NCBI GenBank assembly: GCA_031841125.1
Contig: CM063111.1
Location: 35,228,955 to 35,292,954, forward strand
DNA from: Acanthococcus lagerstroemiae
Lineage: Eukaryota > Arthropoda > Insecta > Hemiptera > Eriococcidae
Reading direction: 5' to 3'
DNA length: 64,000 bases
A program made the translations under genes and the position numbers. Of this stretch, positions 56,301 to 64,000 are shown in pieces. The stretch's first letter is position 1, and each line of letters begins with the position of its first letter. The notes under the pieces were generated by a model that was not told the origin of the DNA, did not search any database, and saw only the letters and a program-made list of their open reading frames with translations.

Positions 56301-59300
56301 GAAAGTTGATGATTGAATAAAAAATCGATTTTTAAAGACCGATCAATCGAGAATGATCGATGATCGATATGTGATCGGAATCGTTATAATAAACGAGACA
56401 ACTGATGACGGCATAACAGAGCTGAAAACGTTTCTGTGAAATTATAAATTTAATAGCGAACAAGTGGTACCTACTTTATCAGATAATTAAAATTGAAAAT
56501 GAGGTGAGCTTTTTTTCCTCCAAGATTTTGAAATTTTAGTTTTCAGTTGGGAAAATAGCCGTTTCAAGACGGGCAAGGGGGTGGGGGAGATTAAGAGATT
56601 TAGGAGACTATCCCCTTTTCCACGACTGTTCAAAATATATATATATATATATTTTTTTTTTCAATAGAAATTCTACAAAAACTTGAATAGGGAAATAATA
56701 TTTAGCAAGGCTGAAGAATAGAGATGCATGACAAATACACAGCGACGAACCAATTATGAAGGATGACTAGTTCGCTCAAAGTGAACCAATAATTGTCAAA
56801 CGACTCCGAAATAAGTGAGAACAGTAATCATGTGCCAGATCGAATGGTCGAGTCTTAACGATTTTTAATGGAATATTGAACAAAAATTGAAAAATCTTAC
56901 TGAATCTAGAACAAGTCTAGAAGAGTTGGAAAAAGTCTTGTAGAATATTAAACAAAATTTGAAAAATCTACCTTAATCTGGAACAAGTTTAGAAGAATTT
57001 GAAAAAGTCTCTGCCAAGCTTGTTATAGTGGTGAACAAGTCTGGAAGAGTCTTAATGGTACAGTCGTGGACGAGTCAGGAAATGTTGGGGTATCATAAAT
57101 CGTTGATATGTTTGAAAGAGTCTTAAGGGATTGTAAAGATGTCGGGCAGGCTTAAAGAAGTCATGAGGAATCATACACAGCCGTGGAAGTCTTAAGGATT
57201 TTCAATCAAATCTGATGGAGTCTTAAACAGTTAAAACTTTTAAAACTTTCAACTCATTGGATGAAACTTAAATTTCTTAGTAAATGTCGTGATTAATTTT
57301 ATTTTCAGACCGGACACTTCCTCGGCTATTTTTCTGCCGTTCAAAACTTTCTCTAACAGTGCCCTTCTCTTTTTAACCACTAATTATATTTATTTGTCGT
57401 TATTCTTTTTTCTTGTCGTTGGCCTCCAATCATAGCCGTAATGACTGTTTTAATTTTCTGCCGTGCTGGAAAATGCATGCCAACTGAATAAATGTTGCTC
57501 GCTTCGCTCGCAAATGAGCGTTTCTTGTCACTTAAAAGTCAACACCAAGAAATCGATCCTCCAGAAGAATTGTGGTACCGAATTGGGTTAGCAAAATTCA
57601 AATCCCCCTCCACTCACAGTAGTCTCGCTACAACCCAGGGCACGATTCCATCCAGTGGTTTTCCGTTAACATTGAAACTCGATAAAAGCTTTCATTTAAA
57701 TAGAATAAACGTACCTGCTAGCGGAGGTCCGATGAATGAGGCAATACCCTGAAATAGTAAGAGCATTCCGAAAGCGTTTGTCAATTTATCCAGCCCGAAT
57801 AAATCGACAGTTATCACAGACGTTAATCCGACGTATGCCCCCGTCGTAAAGCCGTAGAATAAGGCATATATAATATTTTGAACAATGTTGACGCAGAACA
57901 CGTTAAGTATGCACGCTGAAACATCAGAACGGATTGGTTTTAAAATTAAATTAGCGTCACAGAGGCGTTTCTCGTTGAAGAGGGTCAAAACGATTCACGG
58001 AGCTCGTTGACATAGCTAAGGGAGTCGATGGGGTCTGGACCCCCTTTGCGATTTCATCAACTAGTGGTTTTTCTCATTTTAGCATCCCCTCTAACCCCAA
58101 TAACGCCCTTCAACTCTAGCCGGGCTACGCCATTGACGGAGCTTGGTTGCTATTAACAAATGAAAACGTCAAAATTGGGTAATTGGTTAGTGGAACTCTT
58201 TCATAAATCAGTTGGTTTGCCTACTTGGAAGAGAATGTAGGTTTACCAAGATGGAGGCCGCGGCTGTTGTGATCAATTGCAAATATCTGTGCCTATCATG
58301 GCGGCATCTTGCCTTTTCTCCATGTGGTGCAGAATTTTTTTTTCTAGAAAATCAAATATCTAAACATTTTTTTACCCTGCTTTAAAGGTTCAAAAAGAGA
58401 GGGAAGAACTTGAATTAAATTTTCATTTATTTTATTTTGACATTGAGTAGGTGTACAATGTTACATTTCTATTATTTCTTTCTGTCATGCCTGTGAGCCA
58501 CCACCTACTCCGCCCACCGTTGGGCATATGTTTCTGTCACCCTCTTCTAAGATGTCCTGTTTGTTGCTGTCTGTTCTCAGTAGGGCCCTAGCAGTTTTAA
58601 GATTTCATCTATCCAGCTCGTGGCCGGTCGGCCTTTGCCTCTGTTATGGTCCCATGGGGTCCAAAGATTTCATTGCAGATTCTATTTCTCAGGATTCCTT
58701 CTCACCATGTGACCAGTATATTTAAATTTTTATTTTTTTAATTTTATATCCGATACTTTTTGTCCTCAGTGGTCTTATAATGGATTTTGTTTTTATCTTA
58801 TCTTTAAGTGCACGCCAAGTATGGAAGCATAAAGGTTTGAGTTTTTATAAGATGCTGAGACTGGTTTTTCGTAAGTGACCACGTTTGGGCCCCGTATGTC
58901 AACACCGGTAGCACAGAATAAAATTTGTTGGATTCTTTCAAAATTAAAATTGCCATTGCCAAAAAGAAGCCAATATTTTAGGTCGCACATTCACGCTGCA
59001 CCACACAGAGCGCGTAACCATTCCAATCCTTTTTCTTTGAAAAAATGAAAACAAAAAAAATTAACGATGAAAATGAAAACGCGCCTTACAGGGTGCGGTG
59101 TAAAGATGCACTCAATTCTCAAAACACAATTATACCTCAGCTTTGTTAACGGTAACACGCATGAAGGTTCTTTGTTGCTAACCCCAAAATGGCGGCCGCC
59201 ATTGGGGAGATCATAGTGATTGGTGAAGAGGTCTTGGTGGGGGTGTGGTACGTGAACAGAAATGAAGGCCATAGTGGGGTGGGGTGGTCGAAGGACGTGG

Positions 59301-60824
59301 TAGTAAGAAAAGCTCTTCAATAGTTGCAGGCTAATATCAGTTGACGATTTTATAACAATTTCTTCTCCGTGTGGTGCAGTTTGTGCACAGCACTACACTT
59401 AATGCTGGCCGTGGTGCCTATTAAAGATTTTGATCATAGGCGATTAAATAATATAAATTACTTCCACCCTACTTAAAGAAAACAAGGAAAGAAACGAAAA
59501 AATGGTCGAAATCAGACATGATGAAACCTAGTCTTATTTTTTTCAACTTCTTTTTGTGGAGGAGGAAAGGGATATTGGTCGGTGATGGCTATGGATGTGG
59601 CCTACGAGAACTGATTTTCCTGGTGGTCTTTCTAATGCCACTCCGCCCCGGCAAAAACCATAAAAAATGTGGGTAAGGTGTCGATCTGCACTATTCCTCA
59701 GGGCAGGTAAAACGTTTTTGATATTGATCCTCAAAATTTTCTCATTCGTCGAGCAAAAATATTAGACGTGGAAGAGAGATATAAATACCACTTCGTATCC
59801 TGTCTTCGCGCCACTATTATTGCATTAAATTTAAGTTCATCAAAAGAGCTAGTTTTTTAAACTGCTTTCATGTTCTCATTTATTACTACCAATTTTATAT
59901 CTCTCTACATATGTGCTAAGAAAGTAAAATCCGCTGCAACCGCCACCTCCGGGAGAAAAAAAGCCGCACTGCGGGTTGCCTACCCTGCCCCTTTATTGCT
60001 CATTTCTTCAGGGGTAGCCTACCCTTGAGAGGGGATTCATGGTGGAGGAGGGAGCTTATCAGAAGCAATTTTCTCAAAGGGCATTTCCCTCTTGATTTTT
60101 CTTGGGAGTTTTGCCCCCTAGGATAGCCACTGCTCCACTGCTAGGTGTCACGCTCCGGTCTCTATAGGACATTCTTGGAATTACCATCAGATTGCCTATC
60201 TCCGCATATGACGGCATTAAACTCAAAAACTTACGGTATTGAAACAAAAAATGGATCGTGTTGTAAATACCTAACTAGTTATAAAAAGAAACATGATATC
60301 TTACCAATTCCACATAATGTCAGGCATGTGTTGTAGATGAAAAGTCTGTTTACTCTTGGTTTATCAGCTATATAGCCTAAAATTATTCGACCGGCAGTAT
60401 TTCCTGCTCCCATAGCAGGCAAAATAAAATTGGACCATTCTTCGCCGGGGTATTTCCCATCGACTTGAGTCTGAAAATAATAACTACTTGCTCTTGTATT
60501 TGAAGAATAATTGTAATTATGAATACTTTATCGAATTTGAAAATAAATTGACTGTTTCATACGATCTGAGTTCTGTGTGGTCGACGACTTGTAATTTCGC
60601 TTACCGGGATGTAAATGTACGGTAAATTGAATCCAACGCTGGTTAGAAAATTGGATACCACGAACATAACGAATATCACATCTTTAAGTAACGAGAAATC
60701 GGTCATTTCAGCGATGGTATCCTGACATTCCATCGAACAAGGTATACAACTGTACTTTTCCTTCTCAGGAGGACTCGAATGATTAATAATTTGTTTCTGG
60801 ACTGTTGGTAGATAGCCGTTAGAT
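53169..60824 (-). CDS. Monocarboxylate transporter-like (SLC16/MFS), C-terminal half, four exons
   Basis: Minus-strand exons in order: 60824-60605, 60470-60305, 57915-57715, 53326-53169 (stop at 53171-53169). Junctions keep the frame (IYIP|TQVDGK; GI|A|CILNV; PPLA|G|FVCD). They encode about 248 residues: a cytosolic loop, then TM7 (DVIFVMFVVSNFLTSVGFNL PYIYIP) through TM12. Family marks: GAGNTAGRIILGYIAD in TM8, FYGFTTGAYVGLTSVITVDL FGLDKLTNAFGM and SFIGPPLAGFVCDRSGTYDP AFYISG. The six N-terminal helices, including the DGGWGW motif, are not found up to 64000 and presumably lie beyond. Proton-coupled lactate/pyruvate transport is usual for the family, but the substrate of this member cannot be read. 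Intron sizes are 4.4, 2.4 and 0.13 kb. Confidence 0.88.
55331..55603. mobile_element. hAT-like MITE (CAGTGGCGGATC ends) with 8-bp TSD
   Basis: The left end CAGTGGCGGATCTA and right end TAGATCCGCCACTG are exact inverses. TSD AAACTGGA (55323-55330) / AAAGTGGA (55604-55611). An 8-nt G run follows the left end. Same family style as 6764-7048. Confidence 0.82.
55699..55850. mobile_element. Truncated direct copy of the 55331-55603 MITE
   Basis: AGTCTACAATGTTCATTTTG ... TTTCTAGGTCCGCCACTG repeats the right 160 bp of the neighbour with about 90% identity; the left end is missing. Confidence 0.85.
56860..57255. repeat. Degenerate AAGTCTAGAAGAGT-type repeat tract
   Basis: Loose units such as GAACAAGTCTAGAAGAGTTG, GAAAAAGTCTTGTAGAATAT and GAACAAGTCTGGAAGAGTCT recur, mixed with TCTTAA-type words (GAGTCTTAATGG, GTCTTAAGG). 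Related in style to the 9430-10095 tract. Confidence 0.45.
57715..57915 (-). CDS. MCT-like exon: TM10-TM11
   Basis: CILNVFCVNIVQNIIYALFY then GFTTGAYVGLTSVITVDLFG, LDKLTNAFGMLLLFQGIASF and IGPPLAG. It starts after TGATGTTTCAG; donor GCAG|GTACGT. Confidence 0.9.
57916..60304 (-). other. MCT-like intron (2.4 kb) with repeat remains
   Basis: Holds a fragment of an interspersed repeat (about 58010-58145: ATGGGGTCTGGACCCCCTTT, CGGGCTACGCCATTGACGG), a LINE tail (58450-58990), and copies of TCTCC(A/G)TGTGGTGCAG at about 58316 and 59366 with an inverted copy near 58997. No exon recognised. Confidence 0.6.
58450..58990 (-). mobile_element. LINE C-terminal remnant, minus strand
   Basis: Translation in the minus direction gives QQILFCATGVDIRGPNVVTY..., then KFKYTGHMVRRNPEK and NRGKGRPATSWMDEILKLLG, GWQKHMPNGGRSRWW, with stops. 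This matches the post-RT tail of RTE/R4/CR1-type LINEs (AGHxxR..., GRPxxRWxDEI, W...A...W). Only the tail remains. Confidence 0.7.
60305..60470 (-). CDS. MCT-like exon: TM8-TM9
   Basis: Begins TQVDGKYPGEEWSNFILPAM and includes GAGNTAGRIILGYIADKPRV. The conserved R/D pair of TM8 in MCTs (here GRIILGYIAD) is present. Borders are TTATTTTCAG and ATTG|GTAAGA. Confidence 0.88.
60605..60824 (-). CDS. MCT-like exon: central loop and TM7
   Basis: Acceptor TTTTTCATTTGCAG precedes 60824; donor CCCG|GTAAGC at 60604. It starts with one base completing the upstream codon, then SNGYLPTVQKQIINHSSPPE, a Cys-containing linker (CIPCSMECQD) and TM7. The upstream exon was not located. Confidence 0.85.
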
Positions 60825-61164
60825 CTGCAAATGAAAAAAAAGAAAAAACACACACAATAAGTAATAACTGTGTGAAGAAAAAACTTGATATACGATGAAG
60901 GTATACTGAATTTAAAACTCGATGTACGATGGAGACTTTTGTATTTGAGGCTGCATAGGAGGGTATCCACTTGCAATCTTAGAGCTACATGTAGCCTACT
61001 TTGTTTCATTCATATCTAACGCGAAAAATAAATCTTGATACAATAAATCCGTAATACCTCAGGAATCAATCTAAAGTTAAAAATTATCATACGCTCACTT
61101 TACATCCTATTTTGCGCACTCTTAGATATAACTTAATTATAATACAATGCAAAGACCCCTGAGA

Positions 61165-61234
61165 GTCGCTGTGCGGCCAAGTGGTAAGGTGCCTGTTTTA
61201 CAATCCTTACGTTTCGGTTTCAAGTCCCAGCAAC
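61165..61234 (+). pseudogene. tRNA-like remnant (possible SINE head)
   Basis: GTCGCTG pairs with CAGCAAC (6 of 7). The D-arm/A-box GTGCGGCCAAGTGGTAAGGT and T-arm/B-box GGTTTCAAGTCCC are visible. The anticodon arm is poor. It sits about 40 bp upstream of the LINE at 61270, so it may belong to a composite repeat. Confidence 0.5.
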
Positions 61235-61269
61235 GCCGGAAAGCTAATCTCACATCCTTCCAAAGGATG

Positions 61270-62678
61270 TAGCAGAGGACTACTTATTCAGATACCTATA
61301 TCAGATTCTGATCCGATCTATCATTGATTATGGATCATCTATATATGGACTTGCCCCTCCCTCATACTTACAGCTTCCTGACGTTGTCCAAAATGCGGGT
61401 CTACGTATCGCCATTGACGCCTTTCGCACTAGCTCAGCTTTGAGTATATGTGCTGATGCTTGAATTCCTCCTCTCTCTTACCACCGAGTGCAACTCACTG
61501 CCAAACTTCTCGTTACGATAGCACAAAACCCTTATTTTCCTGCCTATGAGTATCTCATTAACCCTCCAAACTACACCCATGTTCCTAAATCCTAGGTACA
61601 CTTACGGTCACACTTTGAAGGGACACTGCCCCGAACCTTTTCCTACAAGTCGCTACCAATAATCCATACATCACCTCCATCCTGGTTATTGAATCTTCCC
61701 CTATGCAATTTTAAAGTTACAGAATTTCCCTAAAAAATCCACACCCCCAAGTTTATCGGACTCATTTGTAAGAAATTCTTGACCGCTTTCCTGGCCGTAA
61801 TAATGTTTCACTGATGGTTTAAAGTACAACCAACGCACCGCTTATGCCGACTCCATAGATAGTCTACTACACTCTTTCAGACTTAAAAATACAGCTTCCA
61901 TCTACTCAGCCGAACTCCATGCTATTCTACAGTGCATAGTCACGATCTCCTCGCTCGAAGACCCAACCACCCTCACCCACTATTTAGTCCTCTCAGATTC
62001 ACTTTCCTCTTTAAGGTCTATTTCTGACCGCCTTCAACGCACGCTCTCGTGCATCCATCTCATTTCCTTCCATCAAGAGCATTTCACTCCTGGATCCCAA
62101 GCCATATTGGTATCCCAGGAAATGAGGCAGTTGATCAAGCAGCACAGCAAGCTACACAGCTCCCATATATCACTCGTCAACTCCTTATCTCAACAGATCT
62201 CACTTCCGCCATTCGCAAAACTATTTTGCGTAAGTGGTTCAAAGAGTGGAGGCATCAAGCATCTCGGCACAACAAACTCGCACAAATCAAGCTTACACCT
62301 GTCCCCTGGTCAACGTCCCAACGTTCCTCACGCCGCGAGGAAGTTATCATCACCCGCCTAAGGATCAGACACACACGCCTCACACATACGCATCTTCTCA
62401 CTAATCTATATCCCCCCAACTGCCCACACTGAGCAGATGAAGACCCTCTCACTGTGGACCACCTCTTCTCATGCCTTTCCCTCACCCGCCTTCGTAACTC
62501 TTACCACGTCTCCAATAGTCAAATTTTGGCCCTCTCCAACTCCTACGAGCACATAAACAACACCCTCACCTACCTTTCTGTTGCTGGATTCCTTTGCAAC
62601 ATATAGACAACAACCTTTCCCGAGCCCATAGTCCGATAGTGTAGCTCCGTGGCTCGATAATAACAAAAAAAAAAAATC
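61270..62678 (+). mobile_element. LINE (I/Jockey-type) RT C-terminus and RNase H, 5'-truncated, decayed
   Basis: RYLYQILIRSIIDYGSSIYG then LQLPDVVQNAGLRIAIDAFR TS (RT end). Next come SIYSAELHAILQCIVTISSL, YLVLSDSLSSLRSISDRLQR (RNase H E and D motifs) and HSWIPSHIGIPGNEAVDQAA (third RNase H motif). The CCHC-less tail follows, EDPLTVDHLFSCLSLTRLRN. Frameshifts and stops separate these. The 3' end is AATAATAACAAAAAAAAAAAA at about 62657-62676. Confidence 0.85.
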
Positions 62679-63480
62679 GAATATCCGCACTAACATCCTA
62701 ACTAACACAGAGACCACCGTGGGTATCAACTGAGGTGGAAACAAAGCATGTCCTGTAACCCCAGCCAGTTCGAACGAACAAGGCATTACGATCGTAGGGC
62801 GTGTTACTACCAGATCACAAAGATCGGTTCTGTGCGTGTGTACGTTGTGGACAGCTTACTCAACCTCATGAAACACGCGGCTAGTAAGCGAATTGAGGTT
62901 GCACACTCTTCGGCTCAGAGAAGGTAAACTCCAACGCAATAAAACCTTGGGGAACGCAACGGCAAACCACCCCAACTAATCTGCTCAGGTCGCATGTCAG
63001 AAAACGCGGCCGCCAACGTCCGGCATCGGATACGGCGCCTGAAGGACCTCCTGCCAAAAAATATTACTCTTAGTTTCGTTTTCATGATTCTTACTTTTCT
63101 GTCTCATTATTTTTCATATCTATTGGCAGAATTTTAAATAATTGAGAAATTATGCCCTCATTACTTCATCCTCTTGAAAATAAATTGCGGTTACGACTTA
63201 CAGCAAGATTCTGAGAAATACCTCCGTTTAAGGGACACTTTTTTCTCCTCTCGCTTTCTAGATTTACCATTTCTCGCTTGGATTAATAGTCTGAAATTTC
63301 GTTGACACTTTTTCGCAAGCTAAAAAGTAAACTCGGCAGTAAAGTACCAAAATTATTCTCGCTGTACAAATTATCAACGCCAAATAGGAGCCCGCAGGCA
63401 GCCATTATTTTAAATTAAAAAGTTCCCAACATTTTTTTCAATTTTTAAATAACGAAGATTGAATAAAGCATGATGCTGGC
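62679..63480. other. GC-richer repeat fragment, then plain DNA
   Basis: About 62765-63060 is GC-rich and contains GGGAACGCAACGGCAAACCA CCCC, a phrase I associate with arthropod retroelement leaders. No open frame. Nothing seen from 63060 to 63480. Confidence 0.35.
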
Positions 63481-63676
63481 TGTTTACTTTACTGCTTATT
63501 TTATTTAATTAATGTATTTATTTTTTTTTTGTTTTTCTTATTTTTATATTTTATTTTACTGATTTTATTTTTTTGTCATTGTTATTATTTATTTTTTATT
63601 TATTTACGAGCCACTAGCTGCACCAAGAGCTGTACGGTTCGGCTGGTGGTGATGGTTAAATTAATGGAAAGAGGTC

Positions 63677-63707
<31 letters not shown>

Positions 63708-63720
63708 TATTTTTTTTTGT
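63481..63720. repeat. Low-complexity T-rich and (ATT)n tract
   Basis: T-rich TTTATTTTT text is followed by an (ATT/TTA) microsatellite of about ten units at 63679-63709. The open frame across it is compositional only. Confidence 0.8.
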
Positions 63721-64000
63721 AATCCCCTCTGTTATTGGTTCTCTGGATTGTTGAGGGTGTTTCAATAAGTATTGGAAATATTCTCGTCCTGATCAACAGT
63801 GTCTTTATCATCGCAATCGCAATCGTAATTTTATCTGTGAAAGACTTTCCAACTCGTGGACTTGTTAATCATAACCCTTTAGATTACTATATGTAAATTC
63901 TTTGGGGGAAGGGATCTTCCAGGCTCACCAATTTTCAGTTAAGACTGCAAGTAATATAAAAAATGAAATCAGCGACCCTGAAACCCTTCTATTCGATACC

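Larger units (their letters stand above)
53327..57714 (-). other. MCT-like intron (4.4 kb)
   Basis: Contains an hAT-like MITE (55331-55603) with a second partial copy (55699-55850), a repeated phrase CGATAT(C/T)GAAT(C/T)ATGTA at 54239 and 54508, and a degenerate AAGTCT tract at 56860-57250. No exon recognised. Confidence 0.7.

Noticed and set aside
57492..57752. Plus-strand open frame overlapping the MCT-like exon
   Set aside because: Antisense shadow of exon 57715-57915 and intron.
63529..63768. Leu/Phe-rich open frame near the right end
   Set aside because: Produced by T-rich low complexity and an (ATT)n microsatellite.
1..64000. CRISPR array, phage, operon or antiviral island
   Set aside because: Spliced genes, poly(A) signals, MITEs and LINEs show animal nuclear DNA; no regularly spaced identical repeats.

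Overview
The window is arthropod (most probably insect) nuclear DNA. It is AT-rich, with GT-AG introns, many short exons and abundant non-autonomous DNA transposons and decayed LINEs. The sequence alone does not fix the order or species. Two genuine protein-coding genes are visible, both cut by the window edge.

(1) Positions 123-17641, plus strand: 23 coding exons (about 1,331 residues, from the MG3 domain to the stop codon) of a thioester-protein/alpha-2-macroglobulin family gene. It is most like insect Mcr (macroglobulin complement-related): the thioester motif GCGEQ is replaced by DGAEQ, so the reactive cysteine is gone. Exons for the signal peptide, MG1 and MG2 lie to the left of the window. 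Every exon boundary given keeps the frame. Introns at 2615-4423, 5743-10530, 12293-13885 and 14265-17471 are swollen by transposons and degenerate repeats. A probable 3' UTR runs to about 19045.

(2) Positions 53169-60824, minus strand: the last four coding exons (C-terminal half, TM7-TM12) of an SLC16-type monocarboxylate transporter (MFS fold). The N-terminal half is beyond the right edge, or absent.

Positions 19-53 kb are gene-poor. They hold hAT-like MITEs with intact 8-bp target duplications, foldback elements, tandem and inverted repeats, many 8-13 nt G or C runs, and several decayed, intron-bearing gene fragments: a dienoyl-CoA isomerase (ECH1)-like copy at 34.1-35.4 kb, an EF-hand DRC8/EFCAB2-like exon at 32.85 kb, a cache/VWA-type (alpha2delta/CACHD1-like) fragment at 24.3-24.9 kb and a DEG/ENaC-like exon at 50.2 kb. 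Two CpG-richer islets (20.4-21.5 kb and 40.25-40.43 kb) could be promoters or non-coding transcripts. LINE remains occur at 15.9-17.4 kb (RT), 58.4-59.0 kb (C-terminal tail, minus strand) and 61.2-62.7 kb (RT end plus RNase H).

I found no operon, CRISPR array, phage or dedicated defence locus. The most interesting items are the inactivated thioester site, a set of independent hAT-like insertions with intact target duplications, a 13-bp motif repeated five times in one Mcr intron, and an A-B-A'-B' inverted-repeat complex near 49 kb.
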